This document shows positions 16,543 through 25,953 of a stretch of DNA of 64,000 nucleotides, piece after piece. A program made the translations under genes and the position numbers. Source of the stretch: Bacillota bacterium (GTDB taxonomy: Bacteria > Bacillota > Clostridia > Christensenellales > SZUA-584). Position 1 is the stretch's first letter; the number at the start of each line of letters is the position of its first letter. The stretch lies in NCBI GenBank assembly GCA_023412005.1, contig JAEYOE010000010.1, positions 97,992 through 161,991 of the forward strand, written 5' to 3'. The notes under the pieces were generated by a model. That model had not been told where the DNA came from, did not search any database, and saw nothing but the letters and a program-made list of their open reading frames with translations.

Positions 16543-17856
16543 ATGAAAAAACCAACAGTATTACTATTAGTTGCTGTTTTTGTTGTGTCAATGCTTTTTA
16601 TACCAACCGTCTCTGCCGGAAGTGTGTCTGTATCAATTTCAGGGGAACAGAACGTTAAACCCGGACATACTTATACTTATACTTATTCGATTTCTCTCAA
16701 TGAAACCGGGGGGTTTTTCGCTAAAATAAAATGTGACGGTGCTGAAATATCAGGTGATAAAAACCCGTATTTGGACTCTATAACTAATAATAGAAGCTAT
16801 ACAGTCAGCGGGAAAGTGAGTATAAAAATAAGCGACTCTGCGGCAATTGGTGATAATATCACTATTACAACACAAGGACGTTATACAGTATTTAATGAAG
16901 AGGGCATTCCAAATTTCGGTGGAGACATATCACAATCGTACACGCTCACGGTGGTGAGCGAAGAAGTACCGACACCTATACCGACAGCTCCGTCTTCAGA
17001 ACCAATCACCAGCGAAACGGCTCCGCCTGCCCCCGTACCACCCCAAGAGCCTAATTTACCACCAACCCCAAAACCGATTGCACATCCTTCTGCCAAACCA
17101 TCACATATAGCATCAGCTTCCCAGCCGTCACAAACATATGCTCAGCTTCAATCAGATGAACAGTTACCAACTGTTCAACCTTCAAATTCTGCCGCTCCCA
17201 ATCATATTAGTTCAATTTCCTCACAACTCGACTTGATGCCTAAAGGTGGTACGGTTGTTATTTCCATGGATCCTATTACAGAGAGTACCTTTCCAGCGCT
17301 TACACTCAGGGTGCTTAAGGCAAAACAAGGCACACTGATTATTGATTTTAATGAGTACACCTGCACAATTGACGGTAATAAGCTGGCTTCTACCATAGAT
17401 AGCCCGGTGAATCTATATATGAACATGACTAAAAACCAAAAAGTTTCCGACGCGGCCGAGGGGCATGATATATACCAGCTGCATTTCGGTGAGAGCAGCG
17501 ATTTTCCCGGCTGTTTGGTATATAAAATTCCGGCTGTAGAAAACCAACCGGGTGATATTCTATATATATATCAGTATCATGCGATCTCCGGCATTAATGA
17601 ATACAAGCAAAGCGTAACGGTTGATGATAACGGTCATACTTCATTTGATATATATGAAGGAGGCAGCTATTTTGTCTCAGCATCACTTATTACCGACAAT
17701 CCAAATACCGGCGATACACCGGTTAAAACATTAAGCGGCAGCGATTTGTTGTATATAATTATACCCGCATCATGTGTTATCCTCGCTGCTGCGGTTATAA
17801 TAGCAGCTCTCATTATACGGAAAACAGCGAGTACTCGGTATTCGCCAAATAGATGA
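16543..17856 (+). CDS. Membrane-anchored surface protein, paralog of previous gene
   Basis: 437 residues with the layout of the preceding gene. It has a signal peptide to about TVSAG, a beta-rich N-domain (VSVSISGEQNVKPGHTYTY), a longer Pro/Ser/Thr/Gln linker placed between the two domains, the shared C-domain (GHDIYQLHFGESSDFPG and FDIYEGGSYFVSAS), a transmembrane helix (SDLLYIIIPASCVILAAAVI) and a basic tail. The linker has moved relative to its paralog, so the domains shuffle as units. SD AAAGGAG. The stop codon abuts the stop of the convergent kinase gene with no base between. Confidence 0.75.
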   Translation: MKKPTVLLLVAVFVVSMLFIPTVSAGSVSVSISGEQNVKPGHTYTYTYSISLNETGGFFAKIKCDGAEISGDKNPYLDSITNNRSYTVSGKVSIKISDSAAIGDNITITTQGRYTVFNEEGIPNFGGDISQSYTLTVVSEEVPTPIPTAPSSEPITSETAPPAPVPPQEPNLPPTPKPIAHPSAKPSHIASASQPSQTYAQLQSDEQLPTVQPSNSAAPNHISSISSQLDLMPKGGTVVISMDPITESTFPALTLRVLKAKQGTLIIDFNEYTCTIDGNKLASTIDSPVNLYMNMTKNQKVSDAAEGHDIYQLHFGESSDFPGCLVYKIPAVENQPGDILYIYQYHAISGINEYKQSVTVDDNGHTSFDIYEGGSYFVSASLITDNPNTGDTPVKTLSGSDLLYIIIPASCVILAAAVIIAALIIRKTASTRYSPNR

Positions 17857-20800
17857 TCAACCAATAAATTGCTTGAGGGTTTTAATCAGTACGTCGGGAT
17901 CCACCGGCTTACCGATATGTGCATCCATTCCCGCCATCAACATTTTATCAATATCTTCTTTAAACACATTGGCTGTCATAGCGATGATTGGGATACTGCT
18001 TGCTGATTGAATGCCGCTGTTTCGAATGCGTTTTGTCGCCTCCATACCGTCCATAACCGGCATTTGGATATCCATTAATATAGCATCATATAAACCTTTT
18101 TTCTGTTTATATAACCGAAAAGCTTGCTCACCGTCAGCAGCCTGAGTGATTTGCACCCCTGTAGGCTTTAATAATTCGCTTAAAATATACTGATTGATCT
18201 CAATATCTTCGGCCACAAGTATATGGCGATCCTTAAGAAATATATCGTCGTCTTCACATCGTTTAATCAATTCCATAGGCTTCTTGCATATTTGAGAAAG
18301 CGTATTATATAAGCGCGAAGGCAAAACCGGTTTTGTCAGAAACATTGATACACCAGCAGTCTTGGCCTGATGTTCAATCTCCGCCCATTCAAACATCGAA
18401 AACATAATAACAAATGTGTCAGGACCTGAAACTTTTCGAATTTCTTTGACCGTGTCTATTCCGTTCATCTCAGGCATTTGCCAATCGACAAAAACGACAT
18501 TGTATGCAGGTTTCGCATTTTTTACGGCTTTCAGCGCATTTTTTCCTGAATCTGCCCAATCGGACTTCACACCGAATTGAGACAGCAGTGAAGACATATA
18601 TTCGCACGTCCCTTTGTCATCATCAACCACAAGAATATTAAGCTCTTCAAAACAAATATCCAGTGTCGCAGGTTTTTCTTCGGCAACTTCTAGGGGCAGC
18701 ACAAAATAAAATGTGCTCCCTTCTCCTTTTTTTCCTGTCGCACCTATTTCGCCCCCCATGAGTTCAACAATTGAACGAGAGATAGCCAGCCCAAGGCCAG
18801 CGCCTTCATATTCACGCGTTGACGTTGCGTCTGCTTGTTCAAAAGGACGGAAGAGTTTATCTGTCAGCTTGTCGTCAATACCAATACCGTTATCTTCCAC
18901 AGAAAACTTCGTGATGATTTGACGCCCATGTCTTTTTTGAACCTGTGCCCGAACTGAAATCTCACCGGCCTCAGGGGTAAACTTCACCGCATTGAACAGC
19001 AGGTTTAAAAGCACTTGTTTAATCCGGATTGCATCACTGAGGACGTACCTAGGCAGACGTTTATCGATATAGAGATTCAAATGCTGCTTCTTTTCATCAG
19101 CGCGCTGGGTAACAATACTGAATACCTCTTCTATTGCAGCGATAATATCGGTTTCAACGTGACAGACAGAAAACTTTCCCGCTTCAATTCGTGAAATATC
19201 GAGTATGTTGTTAACAATAGACAAAAGATGCTTAGATGACATGTTAACCTTTTCCAGTAAATCCTCTATATGTGAAGAATCCTTTGAGTGAGCAGCCACA
19301 TGCGTGAGCCCGATAATTGTATTTAGCGGCGTTCTGATTTCATGGCTCATATTCGATAAGAAGTCACTTTTCGCTTTGCTTGCCGCACTGGCTTCCTGCT
19401 TTGCCTGTATCAATTCTTTTTCTTTCAGTCGTTGTTCGGTGACATCTTCAGCGACACCAAGTAACGCATAGACTTCGCCACTTTCATCCATTAAAGGAAC
19501 TTTGTTAATTTTGAATATTTTTTCCTGCCCGTCTTTTCTGATCATACTTGTGAAGTGGTTTAAGCAAGCCGTCTTTGAATCTATAATCTGTTGATCATGC
19601 TTTGAACTTGTTTCTGCTACGTCATCATTCATATAGGCTTTATTTGTCTGCCCGATTAATTCTTCCTGACTCGTGCACAAATTTTGGGCTGCCAATTGAT
19701 TACAGCCCAAATAGTGACCATCCACGTCTTTCCAATAGATCCCGACCGGTGCATGTTGTATCAGATTCTCAAACATCTTGTGGGTTCGATAAATCTCTTT
19801 TTCGTTATTGATTCGACGTGTAATATCACTAACAAAAACAGCCACGCCGGTAATTTGTTGATTTTTTTCTATAACCGGATAGATTGACCCCTCATAATAT
19901 CGGCCATTTTTAACAATCCTATACTCATCCGCCACCCCAGTCTCCATGACCTTCCTGAATATCGGTTCCACTGAAAAATATCTATCCTCAGGCATTAACG
20001 ATTTAATATTATGCCCGACAATATCGCTAAGCTTCTTTCCATACTGGCAAGCAAAGGCATTATTGGCCAAAATAATGTTTCCGTCGCAGTCCATCAGGCA
20101 AATACCGTTTTTTGTGGATTCCAAAATAACGCGCATGTGTGCGTGACTGGTCATTAGAGCGTCTTCTTTATCGGATCGGTCGTATAGATTCTTTATAATC
20201 TGCGCAAATATCGTCATCACAGAAAGCGAATACGGTTTCCATGTTTTCACACTGTTTACCGAATACAACCCAATGAAGCCACGTGGTCTTCCATAAGAAA
20301 ACACCGGAAATGTTATCATAGACCGAATTCCATCTTCGCATAAAAAACCGGCCATCTGAGTTTGATGTTCATGTGTATCTTCAATACAGTAATTTTCTCC
20401 GCGCAAATGTGCCTGAATCATATCCTGCGCATATTTAAACGAGATTTGGCACCGATCTTTGGTAAGCGGAGCCACGCCCACTCTGTTCTTTTGTGATTGA
20501 AGACAAAAATGTTCTTGCTTCCAATCATACTTGATGTAACAGATCCGGTCTTCATCAATATAATCTCTTATTTTTTGCAAAGCAGATTCCAATTCAATAT
20601 CAACACGTGTCAAATCTGAATTGATAAAATTCTGAGCCAGCTCAATAATTAATTTTTCAAAATGCAGCTGACGCTGCATATTTTCCAGCAAATTATCCTT
20701 TTGTGTCTCCGATCCCTTTAATCGTTCTACCGTATGCTCAAGCTCCGCGGTCCGCTCACTGACAAGCACATCGAGATTCTCCCGCTGCCTTTTCAGCTTT

Positions 20801-21021
20801 CCAATCAAATTACTTAATATTATAAATAGAAGTAGTGCCGTAATAAGCACATATGCAATACCTTTATATGTTTGGAAATTTGTATAGACCTCTGGAACCA
20901 TGTTAAATATACCAAAAGCATCATCCGAAAATAAAATCCATGCGGAACCAAACAATAAATATGCCGTGGATATTATGATCGCTTCCTTAAATAACAGTCG
21001 CCTTTTTTGGGGTCTATTCAT
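17857..21021 (-). CDS. Hybrid sensor histidine kinase with two receiver domains
   Basis: 1054 residues. Two transmembrane helices (about 14-32 and 53-72) flank a short outside loop; a coiled coil follows (80-115). Then come a GAF-like domain (125-275), two PAS domains (280-395, 410-535), HisKA with phospho-acceptor His560 in SNMSHEIRTPLN, an HATPase domain (NGIGIDD, GAGLGLAIS), and two receivers with Asp846 (FVDWQMP) and Asp984 (LMDIQMP), each with its acidic pair and lysine. It overlaps the Hpt gene by 8 bases. Phosphate probably flows His560 to receiver to Hpt to the HD-GYP regulator. The sensed signal is unknown. Confidence 0.92.
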   Translation of the reverse strand: MNRPQKRRLLFKEAIIISTAYLLFGSAWILFSDDAFGIFNMVPEVYTNFQTYKGIAYVLITALLLFIILSNLIGKLKRQRENLDVLVSERTAELEHTVERLKGSETQKDNLLENMQRQLHFEKLIIELAQNFINSDLTRVDIELESALQKIRDYIDEDRICYIKYDWKQEHFCLQSQKNRVGVAPLTKDRCQISFKYAQDMIQAHLRGENYCIEDTHEHQTQMAGFLCEDGIRSMITFPVFSYGRPRGFIGLYSVNSVKTWKPYSLSVMTIFAQIIKNLYDRSDKEDALMTSHAHMRVILESTKNGICLMDCDGNIILANNAFACQYGKKLSDIVGHNIKSLMPEDRYFSVEPIFRKVMETGVADEYRIVKNGRYYEGSIYPVIEKNQQITGVAVFVSDITRRINNEKEIYRTHKMFENLIQHAPVGIYWKDVDGHYLGCNQLAAQNLCTSQEELIGQTNKAYMNDDVAETSSKHDQQIIDSKTACLNHFTSMIRKDGQEKIFKINKVPLMDESGEVYALLGVAEDVTEQRLKEKELIQAKQEASAASKAKSDFLSNMSHEIRTPLNTIIGLTHVAAHSKDSSHIEDLLEKVNMSSKHLLSIVNNILDISRIEAGKFSVCHVETDIIAAIEEVFSIVTQRADEKKQHLNLYIDKRLPRYVLSDAIRIKQVLLNLLFNAVKFTPEAGEISVRAQVQKRHGRQIITKFSVEDNGIGIDDKLTDKLFRPFEQADATSTREYEGAGLGLAISRSIVELMGGEIGATGKKGEGSTFYFVLPLEVAEEKPATLDICFEELNILVVDDDKGTCEYMSSLLSQFGVKSDWADSGKNALKAVKNAKPAYNVVFVDWQMPEMNGIDTVKEIRKVSGPDTFVIMFSMFEWAEIEHQAKTAGVSMFLTKPVLPSRLYNTLSQICKKPMELIKRCEDDDIFLKDRHILVAEDIEINQYILSELLKPTGVQITQAADGEQAFRLYKQKKGLYDAILMDIQMPVMDGMEATKRIRNSGIQSASSIPIIAMTANVFKEDIDKMLMAGMDAHIGKPVDPDVLIKTLKQFIG

Positions 21022-21388
21022 CTTGTTTGCCTCCGATTGACTGTTTAGTGATCTGACTGATATTGCGACACGCCATTGTCAGTTCCTCTATCAGGGCTTT
21101 GGCCTTTATGTTATCATCATTCTTCAGATTTAAGTGAACCTCTGAAGCAATACGAGATATCTCTGTTAAACCAAGGTTGGCAGCTGTCCCCTTTAAGCTG
21201 TGTGCTTCGAGCTGCGCCTGATTAAAGTCCTTTTTTTCAAATGCCGCAACGAGACGTTGAGGCGGATCATCATTAAAAAAAAGCCGGAGCAATTCGGCAT
21301 AAAATGCCGAATTATCCGACATACGCTTAACGGCTGTTACATAATCCACACCCGGAATGCTTTTTAATACGGCTTCCAAATTGTTCAT
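21014..21388 (-). CDS. Histidine phosphotransfer (Hpt) protein
   Basis: 124 residues, a stand-alone Hpt four-helix bundle. The phospho-accepting His63 is in LEAHSLKGTAANLG. It sits between the response regulator and the hybrid kinase genes and overlaps the kinase start by 8 bases, so it is the natural relay between the kinase receivers and the HD-GYP regulator. Confidence 0.92.
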   Translation of the reverse strand: MNNLEAVLKSIPGVDYVTAVKRMSDNSAFYAELLRLFFNDDPPQRLVAAFEKKDFNQAQLEAHSLKGTAANLGLTEISRIASEVHLNLKNDDNIKAKALIEELTMACRNISQITKQSIGGKQDE

Positions 21389-21402
21389 GGCATGCCTCCA
21401 GA

Positions 21403-22461
21403 TTAATGTCTTTCGTCTCCATGCGCATTAAGGATATTGACAAATCGATCCTCAATTTTTAAGAATACATCGATTAGCCTTGGATCAAACAGCTTTGCTC
21501 TGTCTTCTAACATGATTCTCTTCGCCTTTTCCGGGGAATAAGCAGGCTTATAGACTCTTGGGTTTACCAAGGCATCATACACATCAGCAATGGCGACCAC
21601 TCGAGCGGAAAACGGGATTTCATCACCGGCCAGTTTGTCAGGGTAACCGGTACCATCCCAGTGTTCATGATGATGGCGGCATATCTGGTGTGCATACTTT
21701 ATAAAAAGCTCATCGTCATTGTCTGCAATCGATTCAATAAATCGGCTTCCGATCTGTGAATGGGTTTTCATAATTTCCATCTCATCGAACGTAAGTGGAC
21801 CTGGTTTTGTTAATATACTGTCAGGAATGCTCACCTTGCCGATATCATGCAATGTTGATGCCCTCGAAATCATTTCGATTGTGCACTTATTCAGTTCGGA
21901 AGGGAAAATACCTTTTTCGAAAATATACTCAAGCTGCGCCCGGCATAACAGGCGGATTCGTTTGACATGCTGCCCTGATTCGAGGCTTCTGTATTCAATA
22001 ATTGATGTAACGGCATCATAAACCGATTCGCGCATACTCAGTATTTTTTTGGCCTGCTGCTCCGCCAGTTCTCGAAGATGATTCTGATATCTGTTTAGCT
22101 GAATATGATTATCTACACGGCATTTAACAATATGCATATTGAAAGGCTTGGTTATATAATCAATGGCACCTTCTTTAAGACCTCGGCTTTCGTCACACTC
22201 CGAATCAAGTGCGCTGATGAGTATAACCGGTATATTCTTTGTAGCCGGGTCCTTCTTGAGTTGTTTTAAAACCTCATATCCGTCTAGCTTCGGCATAATG
22301 ATATCAAGCAATATAAGTGACAAATCACACGCATGCTGATGCACAAACTCAATAGCCTGTTTACCATCACACGCTTCATACACACGATAAGAATCCATAA
22401 GTATGTTCATGAGTATTTTTCGATTGATTTCAATGTCATCAACAATAAGAATGCTGTCCAT
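21403..22461 (-). CDS. Response regulator with HD-GYP cyclic-di-GMP phosphodiesterase domain
   Basis: About 352 residues. The receiver has the acidic pair in LIVDDIEINRK and phospho-acceptor Asp53 in LILLDIIMPKLDGYE, then Lys in DYITKPFNMH. After a linker helix comes an HD-GYP domain with STLHDIGKVSIPD, HHEHWDGTGYPDKL and VVAIADVYDAL, the metal-binding set of active phosphodiesterases. GTG 22467 is in frame but overlaps the ribosome site; GAGGAG is five bases from ATG 22461, so that start is used. First gene of the three-gene relay operon. Confidence 0.93.
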   Translation of the reverse strand: MDSILIVDDIEINRKILMNILMDSYRVYEACDGKQAIEFVHQHACDLSLILLDIIMPKLDGYEVLKQLKKDPATKNIPVILISALDSECDESRGLKEGAIDYITKPFNMHIVKCRVDNHIQLNRYQNHLRELAEQQAKKILSMRESVYDAVTSIIEYRSLESGQHVKRIRLLCRAQLEYIFEKGIFPSELNKCTIEMISRASTLHDIGKVSIPDSILTKPGPLTFDEMEIMKTHSQIGSRFIESIADNDDELFIKYAHQICRHHHEHWDGTGYPDKLAGDEIPFSARVVAIADVYDALVNPRVYKPAYSPEKAKRIMLEDRAKLFDPRLIDVFLKIEDRFVNILNAHGDERH

Positions 22462-22524
22462 AGTCACTCCTCGATTTTGAAATGATAAGCCGCCAAGAAG
22501 CTATATGTAACTATTATGTATATT

Positions 22525-22553
22525 ATTATACAATATGCGACAATATTAAACAA
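22525..22553 (-). promoter_or_regulatory. Promoter of the phosphorelay operon
   Basis: Minus strand TTGTTT (22553-22548), 17-bp spacer, TATAAT (22530-22525). It lies 64-92 bases upstream of the HD-GYP gene ATG. Confidence 0.6.
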
Positions 22554-22606
22554 CCAATTAACTGTTTAAATGTCAGATGCGTGTTGGTAATTATTCCCGA
22601 AACTAA

Positions 22607-22641
22607 ATTGAAAGAAGACCTCACACATTGCGAAGTCTTCT
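22607..22641 (-). terminator. Terminator of the sugar ABC ATPase gene
   Basis: GAAAGAAGAC and GTCTTCTTTC form a 10-bp stem with a 15-base loop a few dozen bases past the ATPase stop. The T-run on the minus strand is weak. Confidence 0.5.
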
Positions 22642-22673
22642 TTCAGTGCATTTATATGAAATCTTTGATTATC

Positions 22674-23792
22674 TTAATACAGCAGATTTTTCTCTGTTTC
22701 CGGATCAAACAGATGCAGCTGACCTTCTGGTATAGCAAACTGAATCATATTAACTTTACCCGGTTCAAACACATGCGGATTCATGTCGGTGGTCTGCACA
22801 CGAATCACAACATCCTTCTCGTTTACAAGCAAATGCAGATACATTTCGCTCCCCATCATTTCAGATACATCCACTTTGGCTTTGATCGCGTTCTTATCAT
22901 CTGAGTCGACCAGATAGATATGTTCCGGACGTATCCCGAGGATCACTTTGCCTTGAGCTTGATTTTTCTGCTTTAATATCTTTTGCTTGTCGGATGCCAG
23001 CGGAATGTTTATGCCAGCAACTTGAACAACATAATCACTGCCTGTAAGCTTAAGCTCCGCATCGAAGAAATTCATCTGCGGTGTGCCAATAAAACCGGCT
23101 ACAAATAAATTTTCCGGGCGATGATATACATCCTGAGAGGTTCCGATTTGCATGATGAACCCATCTTTCATGATGACAATTCTATCACCCAATGTCATGG
23201 CCTCAACCTGATCGTGTGTCACGTAGATAAAAGTCGTATCAATTCTATCACGCAGCTTAATGATCTCGGCACGCATCTGGTTCCTCAATTTGGCATCGAG
23301 ATTCGAAAGCGGCTCATCCATTAGAAAAACTTTCGGTTCGCGAACGAATGCGCGCCCCATTGCAACACGCTGGCGCTGGCCGCCGGAAAGTGCTTTTGGT
23401 TTACGTTTTAACAGTTCGGTAATGCTTAATATTTCAGCCGCTTGCCGAACCTTTTTATCAATGACGTCTTTCTTTTCTTTGCGCAGCTTAAGCGCGAAAG
23501 CAAGGTTCTCATACACCGTCATATGCGGATAGAGCGCATAATTCTGGAACACCATTGCAATGTCTCTGTCTTTTGGCGGGATCGCGTTGACAAGGTTATC
23601 ATCGATATAGAGCTCGCCCTCGGTAATCTCTTCAAGGCCCGCAACCATTCGAAGCGTTGTCGATTTACCGCAGCCTGAAGGGCCAACAAGCACAATGAAC
23701 TCTTTGTCGTTGATTTCAAGATTGAATTCGTGAACAGCTGTCACACTTTTGTCGTAGACCTTTTTGATGTTTTTAAGTGTTACTTTTGCCAT
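22674..23792 (-). CDS. Carbohydrate ABC transporter ATP-binding protein, MsmK/UgpC family
   Basis: 372 residues with the full CUT1 ATPase set: Walker A GPSGCGKST, Q-loop MVFQNYALYPHM, signature LSGGQRQRVAMGR, Walker B VFLMDEPLSNLD and the switch VTHDQVEAM. The C-terminal TOBE domain ends with PEGQLHLFDPETEKN. It energises the permease pair upstream. GTG 23813 is in frame, but the family start MAKVTLKNI is ATG 23792. Neither start has a close ribosome site; a good AGGGAGGT lies some 120 bases away at 23915-23922 (see findings). A shared ATPase for several sugars is usual in this family. Confidence 0.94.
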   Translation of the reverse strand: MAKVTLKNIKKVYDKSVTAVHEFNLEINDKEFIVLVGPSGCGKSTTLRMVAGLEEITEGELYIDDNLVNAIPPKDRDIAMVFQNYALYPHMTVYENLAFALKLRKEKKDVIDKKVRQAAEILSITELLKRKPKALSGGQRQRVAMGRAFVREPKVFLMDEPLSNLDAKLRNQMRAEIIKLRDRIDTTFIYVTHDQVEAMTLGDRIVIMKDGFIMQIGTSQDVYHRPENLFVAGFIGTPQMNFFDAELKLTGSDYVVQVAGINIPLASDKQKILKQKNQAQGKVILGIRPEHIYLVDSDDKNAIKAKVDVSEMMGSEMYLHLLVNEKDVVIRVQTTDMNPHVFEPGKVNMIQFAIPEGQLHLFDPETEKNLLY

Positions 23793-24017
23793 AAAAGCGG
23801 CTTTACCACGCACAGCATACGCTCATTGCGCGGTTCCCCGTTGCCCGCAGAGTGACAACAGGCTTACAGCAGGTCTCCACACTGCTGCACCGCAAGCCGT
23901 TGCGGAAAATTCTTACCTCCCTTTTTAACGTGCCTTATACGGTATGAGTGGAGCCGCATAAAGCCGTTTGAATGTTTGGATACGTTTATAAGATCTTTTG
24001 TTTACTTATTTATTGTA

Positions 24018-24881
24018 TCAGCCTTTAACGCTTCCCAATGTCAGCCCTTTTATAATGTACTTAGACAGGAAGATGTAGACAATCAGCAACGGTATAATGG
24101 CTACAAATATCATAATATATACTTGGCCCAAGTCGAACTTCATAAAGTTGGCACTCCGCAGCTGATAAATCAATATCGGTATCGTTTTATTCTGAGTCGA
24201 ATTGATAATGAGCGACGGCGTAAAGAAATTGTTCCAGCTGGTCACAAACTGGAATATGGCCTGAACCGCGATGGCTGGTTTGATAATCGGCAAAACGATC
24301 CGGTTGAATGTCCTGAATTCGTTGGACCCGTCAACGCGCGCCGCTTCCACTATCTCCAACGGCAGCACACTCTCCATATACGACTTCATGTAATAAAACA
24401 CGATGGGCGCAGCAATTGATGGCAAAATGAGAGGGAAAAATGTATCCATCATACCAAACTCTCTGACCAGAGAAACAAACCCCAGCGCCGAGACCTGTGT
24501 TGGTATCATCATAATGACCATAATGGTTAAAAAGGCTGCTTTTTTGAACCTAAAGTTGTATGCATGGATACCATACGCCGTTAACGCTGAAAAATAAGTC
24601 GCGAGTAATGCGGTGCTGCCCGAAACAATCAGGCTGTTAAGCAATCCGCGAAGCATTGGTATGTTTTCAGAATCTGCAAGCAAATTCTGAAGGTTCTTTA
24701 ATAAGTAATTTCCGGGTACAAACGAGAACTCAGACATAATTGACCCATGCGGGCGGGATGCATTAACCAAAAGGAAATAAAACGAAAACAAACAGAGCGC
24801 CGCCAGCAAACCCAATACGGTATAACAAATGATTCTGCTCAGTGTTAAAAAAGCTTTCGCTTTTACTGCTTTTTGATTCAT
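24018..24881 (-). CDS. Carbohydrate ABC transporter permease, MalG-type
   Basis: 287 residues, six predicted transmembrane helices. The EAA loop that contacts the ATPase is at LEIVEAARVDGSNEFRTFNRIVLPIIKPA. The C-terminus LSKYIIKGLTLGSVKG is the standard end of CUT1 MalG-type permeases. It overlaps the partner permease by ATGA; GAGGAGG lies before the start. Confidence 0.93.
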   Translation of the reverse strand: MNQKAVKAKAFLTLSRIICYTVLGLLAALCLFSFYFLLVNASRPHGSIMSEFSFVPGNYLLKNLQNLLADSENIPMLRGLLNSLIVSGSTALLATYFSALTAYGIHAYNFRFKKAAFLTIMVIMMIPTQVSALGFVSLVREFGMMDTFFPLILPSIAAPIVFYYMKSYMESVLPLEIVEAARVDGSNEFRTFNRIVLPIIKPAIAVQAIFQFVTSWNNFFTPSLIINSTQNKTIPILIYQLRSANFMKFDLGQVYIMIFVAIIPLLIVYIFLSKYIIKGLTLGSVKG

Positions 24882-25867
24882 AACTGTGCCTCCTCATTCT
24901 GAGCCTTATTATAGGATTTCGCAGTGAGCTTTTTTGTTTTTGTTTGTGTTGTATAATTCTTCATAAGCGATTTATAGACGAAAATACTGAGTATAGCGGT
25001 CACAATGAATACCAGCACAGACACGGCACCCGCCAAACCCACATCCTTACTTGCCAGCAACCTGTTTAAATACATAATAAGCGTCATAGCGGTTCTGTCC
25101 GGCGTGCCTTGCCCCGCTGTTAAAACTTGAGGTATGTCAAACAATTGGATGCCGCCAATCAGTGATGTGATGATAACGTAGGCCAGTATAGGAGCCAGCA
25201 ACGGCAGCGTAACCTTGAAAAACACCTGCAGCGGTTTCGCGCCGTCGATCTCTGAAGACTCAAATAAGCTTTGGTCAATTCCCATAATACCCGCCATCAG
25301 CAGTATCATTGTGTTTCCGAACCACATGAGAAAATTCATAAAGGCCATAATGGCTCGGTTTGTGATAGGTACGTCAAAGAACATGATCGATTTGTCTATC
25401 ACCCCGGCTTGGGTGAGCATCTGGTTTATCGGCCCGGCGGGAGAAAACAGCATATAGAATAACATTGCAAATGCCGACGCCATGATAAGATTCGGCAAAT
25501 ATAGAACCGTTTTAAAAAAACGTTGACCCTTCAATTTTAAGCGATAACTGGTGAACCAAACAGCCAAGAGCAGCGATATCAGAAGCTGCGGTATAAAACC
25601 CAAAATCCAGATAACGGCTGTGTTTAACGCTGCATTGGCCAGTTCGCCTTCGCTTATCAATTTCACATAATTGTCAAGCCCAATAAAATTCGGCCCCACT
25701 TGCTGGAGACCAACGCGATAATTCTCAAAAAAGCTGTTATAGATTGTTGATAGTAACGGAACTAATTGGAAAACAATAAATGCAATAAGGAACGGGGCAA
25801 TAAAAATATAGCCCCACTTTGCGTAACTGACAGACTTTATCTTCTTTGCTCTGTCTTTGCTTAACAT
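24878..25867 (-). CDS. Carbohydrate ABC transporter permease, MalF-type
   Basis: About 329 residues with six transmembrane helices and the EAA loop FESSEIDGAKPLQVFFKVTLPLLAP. The frame is open to an ATG at 25903, but that lies against the large hairpin and lacks a ribosome site. ATG 25867 follows GATGAGGT at seven bases and is used. It overlaps the MalG-type gene by four bases. Confidence 0.92.
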   Translation of the reverse strand: MLSKDRAKKIKSVSYAKWGYIFIAPFLIAFIVFQLVPLLSTIYNSFFENYRVGLQQVGPNFIGLDNYVKLISEGELANAALNTAVIWILGFIPQLLISLLLAVWFTSYRLKLKGQRFFKTVLYLPNLIMASAFAMLFYMLFSPAGPINQMLTQAGVIDKSIMFFDVPITNRAIMAFMNFLMWFGNTMILLMAGIMGIDQSLFESSEIDGAKPLQVFFKVTLPLLAPILAYVIITSLIGGIQLFDIPQVLTAGQGTPDRTAMTLIMYLNRLLASKDVGLAGAVSVLVFIVTAILSIFVYKSLMKNYTTQTKTKKLTAKSYNKAQNEEAQL

Positions 25868-25903
25868 ATTAACTACCTCATCTCTTATAGTCAATAATGA
25901 CAT

Positions 25904-25941
25904 AATTATCGCGGCAAAGCAATTGCTTTGCCGCGATAATT
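25904..25941 (-). promoter_or_regulatory. Intercistronic 38-bp perfect palindrome
   Basis: Two 17-base arms, AATTATCGCGGCAAAGC and its complement, around AATT. It sits between the binding-protein gene and the permeases and lacks a T-run. Such hairpins stabilise the upstream binding-protein RNA and reduce read-through into permease genes; that role is inferred here from position. Confidence 0.75.
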
Positions 25942-25953
25942 TAAACGATCAGA

